Notes: generated by a model from the letters alone, not told the origin. A stretch of 64,000 bases of DNA from Lytechinus pictus (GCF_037042905.1 NC_087253.1:7576501-7640500); one strand, 5' to 3'. Positions 39,151 to 51,736 are shown, counted from the stretch's first letter. Program-made: numbers and translations.

Positions 39151-39888
39151 TGATATAAATGCAATAAATTTGCTATTAAACGTTAAACAATGCTGTTCAG
39201 AAAGCATGGGCTCGTGTCGGAATGCGAACGTTGTACTGTTTTGAAAGTGAGCAGCTGCATCAATCGATTTAGTACCAGATGGACAATTCTAAGCGCACAT
39301 GTTGGGGGAAAATCAGAGCTCGGCCAACAGCAAAATAACTATGATAGCGCGGACGAGCACTGAATATTAGCAGTTGTCAGCGAACCCTCTTTTTTAGTCT
39401 TTCTTCTTCTTTTTTGTACAAGAACCCGGCCACCTAGAATGCATATAGCATTTGAATTTACTTTAACTGTTTAATGTAAGGTAGAAGAGGACTGTCGATT
39501 AAACGACTTTCTCACGGGCATAGGTACCATGGCCGGGGATTGAACTCGGCCAAGATCGTTACTCTTGCTCTTTGAAATCGATTATTTTTCTATTCATTAT
39601 TACGCGTGCTTATCTTCGCTAATAACTATTACTAGTAATAGCTGCAACAGAGATAACAACAACCACATTGATATATGATAATAATATCCACCGTTTATAT
39701 AGCGCATAATTCAATGTTTCAAGCGCTGCATAATATAGCCTTATCATACTGTTGGATGTCGCATGGACAGATTATGAATTTCATCAATGGACAATACAAC
39801 ACAATTATTGTTTTGAATAATATGAAATCAGTATACTGGATCGTGCTTGGTGTACGTGTAGGGCTCTCTAGATCATTAACATGATTAA

Positions 39889-40494
39889 ACAATTTAAAGG
39901 GGAATCCAGCCTTGGCCATAAAATGGGGCGTTGGGAAGGAGAAAAATAAATTAAACAGAATGGTGAAAGTTTGAAAGAAATCGGACAAGCAATAAAAAAG
40001 TTATATGCTTTAAAATTGAGATCACTAATACTATGTATATTTCAAATTGGCAACTGGGTAAGTAAATTATGACAAGGGCAAGGACAACTTTCCCATAGGC
40101 CATGTACTTTATTATCAGGGATTTGTGGTTTTCTCTTAAGTACCCATTTCCCCGGGGAAGTAATCTAAATATAACCCAGGTAGAATATTGTTTTTATGTC
40201 CTCATGAAAGAAAAATATAATTTGAAATAAAACTTTTGGGAAAAACGACATTTTAGCCAAAATATGTATTGGAGTATATGGAAGAGTAGTCCTTGCCTTA
40301 CATCACTATGACACCCCATATGCGGCCAATTTGAAGTCTCCATGGGTATAGTGATTACCAATATTTACAACTTTAAAAAAATCATAACTTTCTTGTTGTT
40401 TGTCCAATATTGTTCAAACTTTCACCTATCACCTTGTCTGATTTTTCTTTTCCTTATAAAAACAAGTTTTTATTCGGGTTGGATTCCCCTTTAA
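39889..40494. mobile_element. TTAA-flanked MITE, family B copy 2
   Basis: Starts TTTAAAGGGGAATCCAGCC and ends GGGTTGGATTCCCCTTTAA. It has about 600 bases in common with 23908-24515, including gaacagaatggtgaaagttt and gacaactttcccataggc. Intergenic. Confidence 0.82.
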
Positions 40495-41754
40495 TGTGAG
40501 AGACCACCCGTCTAAAAAGACAAAACAATACAGCGAATAAACTAATAAATGAACAAATATTCTCATTACTTTCCCCTCTCCCCTTCGCATCCTCCCTCTC
40601 CGCCCTTAAAGTGGCGTGAAAACTATGCCCCGTTGCCCTTCGATAGGCCTTACAGCTGTTAATGCTATTATAGCGCTAGCTCCACTTGTTTTGGACGTCG
40701 CATCCGTGTAAGCAGTGGTTATACATGTACAGCTAGTTTACATGCCTCAAACGTGTGACATGCTAACTGGCACATAAACGACAACTGCATGTAGTATATT
40801 CTGTACATCGTCAAATACGGGTAAATAAAGACATACAAGTAAACAATCGAACACCGATAGTTCATGGACCAAAGGTTGGTTACATAACACTCATGCACAG
40901 TAGTGCACTACTTATTAAATCAACCAATTCAATAAAATGTTCGAGGAATACTTGTACGTAATTAAACGCTGACGTTTATGTGAATTGATATAGATTGTTG
41001 TCGTCGCTTTTGTTCGCAATGTAACTGAATTGACCCTTTTCACTCAAGCTTCAAATATATCCTCCGCGGAGTCCATGACCGTAAGTTAAATTCCAGCGTT
41101 ATACGTGCAAACCACGTTTGACTGAGATAAAGGGGATATATCAGATGAGGCATCCCACGGAGGTAATGATTTCTCACACCAGTTTTAACATAGACTTATC
41201 ATTACCATCCCTGAACTTCGGTGAGTTAAAAAAGTTTCCTTATTTGGTTCATTTAATAGAATGTGGGTTTTGTGAGTGAAACACACTGTTCAACTAATCC
41301 ATAATTATGGTAGGATTTTACAGTCATACCCGCCCCCTCTCTCTCTTTCTCTATCCTTGTAAAAAAAAATAACTGCAGTATGTAAATTTTGTTGACAATG
41401 AAAATGTAATTAACATTTTGTATACGGATTTATTCACTGCATTTCCTGTACATTTTGGCATACATGTGTATTCTACATCAGATCCTAAGCAATAGAGCAA
41501 TATCAATAAGAACAGTTTATACTTAAAAAAAAATAAATAAATAAAAAAAAATCGGGGTCAATCAAATGATATTATTGTTATCATTTGTTTGGAGGCGAAA
41601 GCGAACTGAGTCACTATAACCCTCAGGTCTCTCCTAATATAACCGATTATGGGGGAAGGGAGGTACAGGTCGGACAATAGATTTACGAATAGTGCATTGG
41701 GCTATAGATATGCGTTGAAGGTGGTGATTCTACACTGCACGGGCCCCCATTTAA

Positions 41755-41847
41755 TGTCATATCCGAGGGATGCAACGCAGGCTTCAGTCATCCGCCCAGG
41801 GTGGACTCGAACCCACGATCATGGTTTTGCGAGCCAACTCGCTCCCT
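41755..41847 (-). mobile_element. tRNA-like SINE fragment
   Basis: Minus strand gggagcgagttggctcgc followed by gtgggttcgagtccacc, an A/B-box pair, then non-tRNA sequence. It lies in the intergenic gap before the dehydrogenase. Confidence 0.5.
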
Positions 41848-42043
41848 AAATGTTTATTCCAAGTTACTCAAATTTTGAATGACATTTTATCAGATAGCAA
41901 CGTCTTTCTTAGTGTGCGCCCTCTAATAATGATTGGTCTGATCATTGCCATCCTCTTAAAGACGAAGGATATTTGATTGGAAAAAAAGATATAACTTTCG
42001 GCTTTGTTTTGTTATGACGGTATGAAGTCAATGAGTATAACAG

Positions 42044-42172
<129 letters not shown>

Positions 42173-42482
42173 CATAGCTCTGGCATATTTGCATATTTTT
42201 TGGCGTTTGCTGCTGTTATATGACACATCTTTATTTTTTATTTAGGGGGATCGCAGGGGGGGGGGGGTGCTGGGTTTCATGTGAACCTTAACAGAACCGT
42301 ATCATTCTATGCACTTCTACAGGCTAAAGTGAGATTAAACAGAGCTTAAAGCAAGGATTCATTTTGCTTTGACAGTTTGAACGGAAATCAGATGTCACAG
42401 GGTCAAATTCTACATCCTGTAAACAGTATAGGCCTATATGGAGTAAGTTGTAAATATGTGATTTGCGTATTTTTTTATGATA

Positions 42483-42625
42483 TCAATATATACAGAGGCG
42501 GCGGAATGTCAGGCTCATACAATGAAAGTAGAGAGGCACCTATTGTTTGGCAGACAAAAGGTGCCCCTCGGCCCCTCCACTTTCTTTGTCTGAGCCCGAT
42601 GTTCCGCTTCCTCTGAATATATCAA
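42483..42625. mobile_element. Small foldback MITE upstream of the dehydrogenase
   Basis: Imperfect palindrome with ends ATATATACAGAGGCGGCGGA and TTCCGCTTCCTCTGAATAT. It includes matching ggctca/tgagcc and gaaagt/actttc blocks. Confidence 0.65.
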
Positions 42626-42948
42626 TATCAAACCATGGATATATTAAATAATAGATAAAGATATATATTTTTTGTCTGATTGTTTCGTGATGTTGGGTGA
42701 ATGTGCCCCCCCCCCCCCACACACAAAAAACTCATACAATTGGTTATAATGCGTATGTTTATAAGTTAGATTACAGTGTACAAGGAAATGTTTCAAAATC
42801 CCTATTTAACTCGTCTATGTTTTTTTTTTTGCGGCTAGGAAAAAACAAAAAAATATACATATTTGAACAAACCAGCTGTGAAATATTCATCGCAGGCAAT
42901 GAAGAAAAAAAGATAAATCACACACACACACGCTTCATTATTTCCCAG

Positions 42949-43103
42949 GGATCACGTGCTGGTAGAAGTAGCAGAGTCCATCTCGTTTATTGAGAGATGC
43001 ATGGTTGCCATCGGAACAAACCCCTCCCATGCTACTCTCCTTGCCGAGCTCCTGGTAACAGCCGACCGTAGAGGGCACTACAGCCATGGCATAAATCGCA
43101 TCG
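42949..43103 (+). CDS. Dehydrogenase exon with the RGHYSHG active-site block
   Basis: Reads DHVLVEVAESISFIERCMVA and continues to ADRRGHYSHGINRI. Acceptor tttcccag, donor gtaag at 43104. It enters with one base of a split codon, so a short upstream exon holding the start Met must exist; none is convincing in 41.8-42.9 kb. Confidence 0.9.
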
Positions 43104-46100
43104 GTAAGATTACATAATTCGAAAATTAATCAATTTAGTTCAAATGAACATTTATTGTATTCCATTTCACAAGTTTATACTGTTTTTTGTAAACATGAAT
43201 TATGCAAATATTTTTTAAAGGGTCATGCAGTCAAAACCACTTGAATGCCGACAATAGCTTAATTGCTTTATTTCGATGACATGTCATTGTTCGGCCTGAA
43301 TCTTGCCTTGTTAATGTGATTGTTCCCTTTACTGGTTTGATGATGGTCAAAGTTTTTATTTATATTTATTTACGTCAATGCTTTAGTATAGTTGAGAAGC
43401 ATTAACATACTTCTTTAATTTGCATTAATTTATTCTATTGTCTTTTCTTTTTGAATTTCTTTAATTTATTTCATTTTTTCATTTGTATTGTAAATAGTAT
43501 CATTATTTATTATCATTATTATTATCATTAGTAGTAGTAGTAGTAGTTGTAGTAGTAATAGTAATAGTAGTATAGATGTAAGTATAATTATTAGTGTGTA
43601 TTATCATTATTATTATTATTATCATTGTTATTTCGTAAGGAGGAGGGACGACTTGAAGAGAGAGATAAAATCTCCCTTGAAATCGCAAGTGAGCGTGTTT
43701 TTATTTTACAGTGTCCTTACGAATTTTCTTTCATCTTCATGAATTCACAGATGTTTACCTTGGTAACGTTGAACGAGGCGTGACTGCTAAGGATGGCAAA
43801 CCTGTTATTATAAAAGAGATGGCTGGAACAGCTTGGGTAGATGGGAAGAACTTGCTTGGTCCTATCGTTGGTCAATTCTGCGTGGACCTTGCCATCGAGA
43901 AGGCTAAGCAAGCTGGTATAGGATGGGTCGTGGCAAAAGGTGAGGTTTTACATCGCTCGATGAAGGGTCCAGTTGCAGGAAAAAGTTTCGCTCATGAGCT
44001 ACAGTATTTGATTTCAACCAATCAAATGCGCCCATTCGGAACTTGAGCGTAATTGTTTAAACTGCGCTTGCAAAAGTAGCTTGTATGTTCGGAAAGTTTC
44101 CACGAAATTGGCTCAAATACCCGAATAAGGATGTCATGGGTAAAATAAATTTACTGCCACTCTGTTACATTAATTGTCATGCATTATCATTCATTCACGC
44201 ACTCTACTTTCTGAAACTGTCTCTAGAGCATGTGAATTTGATTGTGACAGGATTCCTTCATTGTGGTATCAAGACAAAGTATCGTATATTAACGAGACTA
44301 CTTTGAACCCTTCTTACTTTGATCATGAGTAAACGAGTATGTCATACAAAACATTTTTAATACATGCATGCTTGACTGAATTCTGTTAGGATATTCATAT
44401 ATCTTGCCAACTTTTACATCATGCTCCTATCACGTTAAGTCCCCAATAACACCGCAACAGCAACGCAAGCGCCGTAGAAGACTCGGGTAAGTGCGCGCCC
44501 TTCCCCCACCTAGGTAGCATGGATGATAATCACGATTTATTGTTTGTTATCAGAGATCATCATTTATTGATGGTTTTTCTTTTAGGTTCAAACCACTATG
44601 GCATAGCAGGTTGGTACTCTATGAGGATAAAGGATGCTGGAATGATTGGTTTGAGTTTCACTAACACATCTCCTTGCACCTTTCCTACCAGATCGAGACA
44701 GGTAAGGGGATTGCGAGATACCGTTTAATAATGTAAACAAAAATTATTTTCTTACCCTGCTTAAAGAGCCCGTATTCTCTGCTAGGGTTCAATCTAAACT
44801 CAGGTCTAAAGTTTTTGTTGAACTGTCAAAGAATTTTGGGGTTCAATTTCTATTATTATTATTATCATTATTATTATTTATTTGTTGCATTTTGTTTAAC
44901 TGTTATAACTAGCTGGGAATGATAACTAGATTGTTTTGCCCCTTTCCATTAAAGTCTAAAAGAATAACATAGTACACATGAACAAGAAAAAAAATGTAAT
45001 AACTAAGTTCTTATTTTTTCGGCTTCTAATTACTTCAGCACAGATACAATACAATATAAGTATTTATATAGCGCTCTTCAAAATGATTGTATCACAGCGC
45101 TTTACAAAATGAGCAAAATCAAAATTGTGAAAACAAAATACATACATACATAAATAGATCTAAACCATGGTTTAAATTATCACTGACTTCAGAATACGGA
45201 CCGATGCGAACCAATGCGAATGCTCAGATCTATTGTTGTACTTTATAAAAATGGACCATCTTGAATAGCCCATTAAAAATATAAATATCCTGCTTGCCAA
45301 GATATTCCAGGACGAGCTATGGGTGGCTGTGAGATTGCTCCAGTATTTAACAATCGAATTAACTTAAACTGCATTGTTGACATTTTCCCAAAATTTAAAC
45401 TTTTGATCCTAATACCGAAGAAATTCAACAAAGATTATTTACCTTTTTTCTACTGCGCATTTCAGTCTTCTTGAGGGATATGACCGATCTGATCTTCGCT
45501 GGAAGTGACGTTTTGGGTCATAAACTATTGGAAGATTGTTTCACCCCCTGTCACGATTCAGCTAAGGTTGGTGCGTCTTTATGTAGATGGATTATTTCAG
45601 TCCTCTCTCAAACCATCTATCCTCCCTTTCTAAGATCTATACCTTTGTGAGGTCCACGGTATGCCCCGGCGATTTAATAAAGGTTTTTTTTTTATAATAG
45701 TATTCACCATGGAGGCACAGCTTTCGTAAGTATGAGGCTCAAAGAAACAGACCCCAATCCTTCTTTCTTTATTATTATATAGATTATCACCGGTTCGAAC
45801 CCCTTAGCATGCAGTGCTCCTGCCGAGAACGGGGATAGTTTTGACTTAGACATGGCTACCACGACCGTGGCATATGGCAAGGTAGTGTTGTCAGATTAAT
45901 GTATTCAGTTGTATTAATCATAATCATGAAGAACTAGCAATAAATTGCTTACATCCTAAAAAGTGAAATCAGTTTGTTTGAAGGAAAAAAAACACACATG
46001 TGTATAATAAAGGGAAATTGTTATATAAAATTCAATTGCGTAAAAACATTTTTGTTTTATTTTTCTTATAAAGTGATTGGAGATTACAAATTTTCAAAAT

Positions 46101-46902
46101 ACAGTACATTTGAATAATAACGATTTTTTTTCTTCAATTTGATATATGGTGTATCATATAAAGTGTACGTGAATGATTACGTTAAATCAGGTTTATCATA
46201 GTAACTAATTAAGTTCAATCGATGCAATTTACAACATTCTATACCCGACTTTCATTCAAAGGGGTATAATTGGAATGTTTACCGATTTGCCAAAAAGTGA
46301 AACAAAGTCATGTAGGTAATTCGTTGGTGAAATTATAATACCTGATTGGACTACCGTTGAATTGCATTCCATAAAACATGGTTGAATGTTTTGGTTTGTA
46401 CAGTTTACAAAGGTGATTGTACATCAGTAAATTTTTTAAACAAAGAAAGGTAATAAAATCTGAATAGGAAATGTAAGTAATTATATAGCGTGATGTTGTA
46501 CAATAATTGACAATTGAAACGCTCCTGAACTTAACGTTCATGTCTCCCTAGCTGGAATACATGTATAAGAAAAAAATACCGATTTGTGCTTGTCCCGAAG
46601 ATGGAACCTTTAAAGGCTCCCACAAAGGTTATAAAATGCCTTAAACAGCAAGTCTGGAAATCTTTCGTTTATGTTCTTTGTTAAACCATTTAGCAGTGTT
46701 TAAGGTTGTAAACAAGTAAAGGACATTTTGGAGGAAACCCTTTTTAGAGGCGCAAATTTGATTTTTTTTTCTTGAAGAGTGTGCTATTTTTCTTTCATCT
46801 GTAACACTTATATTACAGGCTGAAATATGTCATCTGAAGGGACAATCTTTACCAAAAGGATGGGGTTGTGATTCAGGCGGAAAGGTAGGCTACGCCCATT
46901 TA

Positions 46903-46937
<35 letters not shown>

Positions 46938-49900
46938 GGAGGGGGTATAATGTAGTTATGTTCATAAAGATAACATTGTCGTGGAAATTCCGAGCAACTT
47001 CTTCATTTTGGCAACCTACCTAAGTTTCCAATCGTCCAATGAAGAATTATATAGCCAATGTAACGCTATTGTTAGCGGCAATACTATTACTATAAAATAA
47101 ATCATCTGTAGTACTAGCGAATCATTGATTATAAAAGAGAGAATAATAATTGTTTATTATTATTGTTTATTACTGTTATTGTTATCGTTGTTATCACTAT
47201 TAATCATATTCTGGATATCATTATCATTAGTATTATTATAATTATCATCACACTAATGCCAATAACAATGGTGGCGACATCAATCATGATAATAATGAGA
47301 ATAATGATAGTAAAGCCTGTAATAAATATACCTATGAATAATTTAAAACAATAAATATACTATTGCAAATAATATTGCTGATAATTGTTATATCGTTTAT
47401 AACGTCGTTTATGACTTCAACATAGAAAAAGATGGTCAATGCAATTCTTAGCAGAAAGACGTAACAGCGTTCATTTCATTCTTAAGTGGCTTGCATTGCT
47501 GTATCAGCAGACATGGTAGAGCTTTAAACAAAGGACTAATTAACGTTTGTACAGGAGACCTCTGATCCAAGCGAGGTACTTAACGGAGGGGGCCTTCAGC
47601 CCCTTGGAGGAGAGGAGATAACGGGGGGATATAAGGGAACTGGTCTTGCTCTTATGGTGGAGGTGTTGACTGGTATATTGGGAGGGGCACACTTTGGTTC
47701 CAACATCAGAAAATGGCACGGTGGTGACAGAGAAGCTGACCTGGTTAGTATTTGTTATCTCAAATCTTATTTTACCACTCTCTACCCAGATGTAGTAAAC
47801 TGGTTTCCTGTACAAAGAAATTATTTTAATGTTTATGCACTTGTTCAGGGAAGGCGTGATAAAACCGGTGGTTATAGCGCCTTTAAGAAGCATTACATTA
47901 AACCCATATACATGTATATATGTTGTAAAAGTATACGATTACTTTAATAACAGTTTATTGTACTTTTTATAAGGATTTAAGGATGGACTTTTTAAGAAAA
48001 AAGAAAAAAGGGATTTAAAAATCCCGAAAATTCGTTGCTTGGCTCTATAATTCCCCTTTCTATTTGAATGAGGCAAAAAAGATAACTTTTCGGTCGACTC
48101 CCCCCCCCCCCCCCCCCCCACTAATAAAGCACACTGCCGACCCTCAAGAGTTATTCTAAGTAGAAACCGCTGTATAGTAAAGTTATTCGCATATGTGTTT
48201 ATACTCGTCTCGTTTTGCGTAAACAGACTAAATTAACTTATTACAGACTTTGATTAAAAGTTTCGATATCTTGCTCTCTTGCTTCGCTCAAAACGCAAAC
48301 AAGACCCACACTGGTGTTTTTTTTTTCTTTTGTAACGCTACTACCAAATTTAGTTATGCATTGTACACATACTGTATACCATCATAAATGGTTAGTTTAT
48401 TAATTTATTCTGATTAATTCAGGGTCAGTGTTTTGTGGCAATAAATTCTGATGCATTCGCTCCCGGATTTTCAGAGAGGATGACGTCATTGATGGCATCG
48501 TGCAGGAATTCTGAACCAGTGAGTTTGCTAATTCAATTTAATATATAAAGAGCTCACTTGCAAAAGGGGTTAGGTCCATTTTTCATCAAATTTGATTTTT
48601 TTTTTGTCTCAATGTATAGATTTTTAGTAGCTTTATACGATGATTCCCAAAAAAAAAATGAAATTCCCATTAGAAAGTAATCTAAAATGGCAAAGAATTT
48701 TTTTTTTTAAGGGGCTAAGTCCACACACATTTTTTGGGGAAAAGAATACAAACAAAATATATGAATACAGGTAGATTTGTTTTATACCCAATTTTATGTT
48801 TACATGATAGGGTAGTACATTATGACAATTTAGTTTCTCATAATAATATTGCAGTAAGTGAGAATTAAAAACACATTTTTTTCTCGGAGTTGTAAACAAA
48901 AGTGGACCTAACTCCTTTTGCAATTAAACTCTTCATATAGTTGATTTCTGTCATGAGTGTGTTAAGGCGGCCAAAAAGCATTCACTCATATTATTTGTGA
49001 AGTAATAAAAAGGAGGAAGTGCAAAGAAGAGGAATATGATAAAACCAGCAGAAAAAAAGTATAAAAGGGGTGACTTTGTCGTGTATCTATACTACAATGC
49101 TCCAATGCATTAAACTTAAGAAAGAAATCAAACTAGTCAAGTACTCTATATAGCACACTTCCATCTTCATGAATTATACACGACCAAAATAGCTTCACAT
49201 ATACCCTTTGACATATAAATCGTGTTCAAACTATATACAATCTATTAAATGATCTGTACGATTCATTATAGGCAGATGGGGAAACGGAAGTACTAGTTGC
49301 AGGCGACCCTGAGAGAGTCCATATGGAGAAAGTAAGACAAGAAGGGGGAATAACTTATCACAAGAATCTAATAACGAAATTGGTAAGTTTAAAAATAACG
49401 TTCTCACTTCCAATACCTCCTATATATTAATGATACACTGATTTGATTTTTTGTATTCGTCTGTATTTAAACGATCTGTTTTGCATTCATTATGAAACAA
49501 AATGATCTCTTTTATTTTCAAAATATGATTTTGTCAAATGAGTACTTACTAGAATAAAGATAATGATCGAAAATGACCGTTCTACGGGTTAATTTAAAGT
49601 GATTGGTTAACATTGGTTTGACTTTAAAAAAATCTGAGCTAGAAGGTCACACTTGTCACCTGTGTCTGCGATATGTTACAAAAATGAAGCCCAGAAAAAA
49701 ATTGCGTTTGAAAATAATTATTTAGTGCTTCAAAAATTGAAATATAAAGTGACCAAAAACACCATCTTAATTTCATCCCATACACTTATGTGTACTATTT
49801 AGGCGTCTATAAGACGCCTATTTACAAAATCGGGGTTTGCCTTGTAGTTTTAGCTTTTCATTCTCAATAATGGTTGTTTTCAGGGTTTATTGGTTCTAAT

Positions 49901-51736
49901 ACATGCACTTGTACACATGTTTCATCTTGGTTTGAGAATTTTTTAAATCGGCTGCTCACAAAGTTAAACAATACCTTTAACATCAGTGCTGCATTTCATC
50001 ATCATTTTCATCCGCCAAGTTCTCAGATGAGACAATTTTCCTTGGTTTTAATTGGCTGAAAAGTACGGTTGCTATAGTAACTGTCGGATAAAGCAGGAAT
50101 TGTATGATGAAACGTCTGACAAGCCCTTTCATGAAGCGCCTCTCCTATTGTCTGCTCCTAGGCATTTTTTTTTCCATTTTTCTTTTATTTATTTTTCTTT
50201 ACTTGTTTAAATTATATATACTCAATTCGATTCAAAATAAAAACAAATGACACAAAACTTGGGTCATAGTCGTCGATAACAATAGATGGAAGAGCTACCA
50301 CGCGGTCTTTTGGGTCCCAAGGGTAGTCATTGTGTGTATGTGTGCATGCATTTCGCACTGTGTAGTTTATCTTGATTGTACGCGTTGATTAGACACATCA
50401 AAGCTCGGTAGGCCAGTAGGACCATGATTGATACAGCTGAGTAGGCGCATCCTTCCGTATCCTTAAAGGGGTGGTCCAGGCCAGCTCCAAAAAATATTTA
50501 GCCCGTAGTAAATAATTACAGGAGCCATTTCAAAAAGTATTATCTCCTTACTCGACTTTGGAGATTTTTAAGAGCATTTCTTGTAACGGTTATTTGGGGC
50601 AAAAAGAATTAAATTTCGCGCACATGTAGCGAGATCGGTCACGTGACTGTGACGTACCATCTCCACTTTGGTTTCGCAACAATACAGCGCGCGACGTCTC
50701 ACAGCTGCAATATGCCTATGTGTCAGGCATACGGCTGCACGGTTCGGCCGGGAGAAAATAACCATAAAAGTGCGTTTTCTATACCAAATCCGATCCGAGA
50801 TCGAGAGAGATGTGCCCAGTGGCTTCACAATATTGGGACTGACAAGTTTGACATAAACACATACAAATATAACGCGAGTAGAGTCGTTTGCGAGGACCAA
50901 ATGCTCTCTCTGGCCGTCGGCATCACCGGGCAGTTCCCGCACCGACACCAGTCATTTCTCCCCACTCGATCGGCCGCTGGCTGCGGTACGATCGGATCTT
51001 CCTCCACCTCTTCTTCTTCTATTCTTCGACGGTTCTCCAACTCTTCCGCATTCCACCTTGGTTGGAATGCATATCCCGCAGGACCCGACATATTAATTGT
51101 TCAAATTATGAAATAAACGGCGAGAAACAAACAAATTGTGAATTACAGGGTCGACGGTGGCTGCAATCAATGCAAGTCGAAAACTAATACCGTACGTATG
51201 CGGCCAGCGCTGATGATCTATACGCATACGTGCGAGCGATAGCTAGCTAGCTAGCTAGCTCGCTCGCGCTGCCAAAGTGGAGATGCTACGTCACAGAAAA
51301 AGCTGCGCATTGCATTCTGGGATCGTACAGACTCGTGCCAGAATATGATTTTGGCAAAATTGAAAATTCAATAAAAAATAACTGTGCCTCTTATTTCTTT
51401 AAAAAAAAATAGTATAGGAAAGAGAAGGTTTTTGTCTATCTAGTGGATATAAATTAAACCTGGCCTGGACCACGCCTTTAAGTAATTTTACAAGGTTCAT
51501 TTTCTCATGGATTCGTTTTTATCGGGAATAAATTCAATTCGATACCATACGGGGTCATACAGCAATCTCAATCCAGCTTGTGGATATCAATCGTCCTAAA
51601 ATTTTGTTTTTTGATGTATTACTCATATTCTTACTTGAAATAATTGTGATTCTTATTTCAGAATGGCATTTCAACAAGGCTGAAGGTGGATCCAATTGTT
51701 GTCAAGAATCATGACGCTGAAAAAGTTGTGGACTAA
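42949..51736 (+). CDS. Malate/L-lactate dehydrogenase (Ldh_2) family oxidoreductase, 9 exons, extreme 5' end not found
   Basis: Exons 42949-43103, 43751-43939, 44586-44701, 45783-45881, 46819-46884, 47555-47743, 48423-48518, 49272-49382 and 51662-51736 join in frame to about 364 codons, the full usual length of this family less a few N-terminal residues. Family blocks in order: RRGHYSHGINRI (the SHG His is the family's catalytic acid/base), DGKNLLGPIVG, SNHYGIAGWYSMR, LSFTNTSP, GSNPLACSAPAENGDSFDLD, MATTTVAYGK, GGYKGTGLALMVEVLTGILG, FAPGF and VLVAGDPER. The enzymes reduce or oxidise 2-keto/2-hydroxy acids with NAD(P) and are unrelated to classical Rossmann malate or lactate dehydrogenases. 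No targeting peptide is visible; cytosol is inferred. The exact substrate (malate, lactate, ureidoglycolate, sulfolactate or a ketogulonate) cannot be told. The gene lies on the receptor's strand with an 8 kb repeat-filled gap between them. Confidence 0.93.
43751..43939 (+). CDS. Dehydrogenase exon 2
   Basis: 189 bases, phase 1-1, reading DVYLGNVERGVTAKDGKPVI, then TAWVDGKNLLGPIVG and IGWVVAKG. The acceptor follows gaattcacag and the donor gtgagg is at 43940. Confidence 0.93.
44586..44701 (+). CDS. Dehydrogenase exon 3 (SNHYGIAGWY block)
   Basis: Reads SNHYGIAGWYSMRIKDAGMI, then GLSFTNTSPCTFPTRSRQ. This is the most conserved stretch of the family and contributes to the cofactor/substrate cleft. 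Acceptor cttttag, donor gtaagg, phase 1-0. Confidence 0.95.
45055..45115 (-). mobile_element. SINE/LINE 3'-end fragment
   Basis: The reverse strand reads gagcgctatataaatact, like the 3' end of the SINE at 9649 (gcgctatataaatgcc). Only the tail region is present, as for 5'-truncated retroposons. In dehydrogenase intron 3. Confidence 0.4.
45783..45881 (+). CDS. Dehydrogenase exon 4
   Basis: Reads IITGSNPLACSAPAENGDSF, then DLDMATTTVAYGK. 99 bases, phase 0-0, acceptor tatatag, donor gtagtg. The usual family sequence here is A-L-G-T-N-P; this protein has I-I-T-G-S-N-P. Confidence 0.93.
46819..46884 (+). CDS. Dehydrogenase exon 5
   Basis: 66 bases, phase 0-0, reading AEICHLKGQSLPKGWGCDSG and GK. 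This matches the family's 'G..iP.GWg.D..G' loop. Acceptor attacag, donor gtaggc. Confidence 0.9.
47555..47743 (+). CDS. Dehydrogenase exon 6
   Basis: 189 bases, phase 0-0, reading ETSDPSEVLNGGGLQPLGGE, then GGYKGTGLALMVEVLTGILG and the NIRKWHGGDREADL end. It covers the G-GYKG-GL-L--E block. Acceptor gtacag; the donor is gttagt. Confidence 0.93.
48423..48518 (+). CDS. Dehydrogenase exon 7
   Basis: 96 bases, phase 0-0, reading GQCFVAINSDAFAPGFSERM, then TSLMASCRNSEP. It corresponds to the family's 'qcFvAidp..FapgF' strand. Acceptor taattcag, donor gtgagt. Confidence 0.93.
48550..48931. mobile_element. Foldback MITE in dehydrogenase intron 7
   Basis: TIRs GAGCTCACTTGCAAAAGGGG and CTCCTTTTGCAATTAAACTC with matching ttaggtccattttt / aaaagtggacctaa. 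AT-rich interior with no ORF. Confidence 0.75.
49272..49382 (+). CDS. Dehydrogenase exon 8
   Basis: 111 bases, phase 0-0, reading ADGETEVLVAGDPERVHMEK, then VRQEGGITYHKNLITKL. It has the conserved V-L-V-A-G-D-P-E block near the C-terminus. Acceptor attatag, donor gtaag at 49383. Confidence 0.93.
50463..51481 (+). mobile_element. TTAA-flanked Kolobok-like DNA element with THAP ORF
   Basis: Both ends are TTAA followed by inverted copies of AGGGGTGGTCCAGGCC (right end reads GGCCTGGACCACGCCT-TTAA). It carries an ORF (about 50713-51113) that begins MPMCQAYGCTVRPGENNHKS and continues AQWL and VVCED, a THAP-type zinc finger. TTAA target sites and THAP-bearing transposases are characteristic of the Kolobok superfamily. 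It lies in the last intron of the dehydrogenase gene. Confidence 0.78.
50713..51113 (+). pseudogene. Truncated THAP-domain protein of the transposon
   Basis: The start MPMCQAYGC gives the first Cys pair of the C2CH zinc finger; KSAFSIPNP, CAQWLHNIG and VVCED follow THAP spacing. The expected final His after VCED is a Gln (CEDQ). The remaining residues are low-complexity Ser-rich, and no transposase core follows. The frame upstream of this Met is also open, so the exact start is a choice based on the THAP consensus M-P-x-C. Confidence 0.7.
51662..51736 (+). CDS. Dehydrogenase last exon
   Basis: 75 bases encoding NGISTRLKVDPIVVKNHDAE, KVVD and TAA. It is separated from exon 8 by a 2.3 kb intron that holds the THAP-bearing transposon. 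The acceptor is tatttcag. This tail is the least conserved part of the family. Confidence 0.8.
   Translation, partial: NGISTRLKVDPIVVKNHDAEKVVD

Noticed and set aside
38782..39244. Frames rich in Ile/Tyr in both strands
   Set aside because: AT/AC microsatellite artefacts.
45470..45558. Possible extra dehydrogenase exon (FLRDMTDLIFAGSDVLGHKL...)
   Set aside because: Open and bordered by ag/gt, but it would need phase 1-to-0 entry while both neighbours are phase 0, and it has no counterpart in the family.
47540..47893. 117-codon minus-strand frame
   Set aside because: It is the shadow of the dehydrogenase exon on the other strand.
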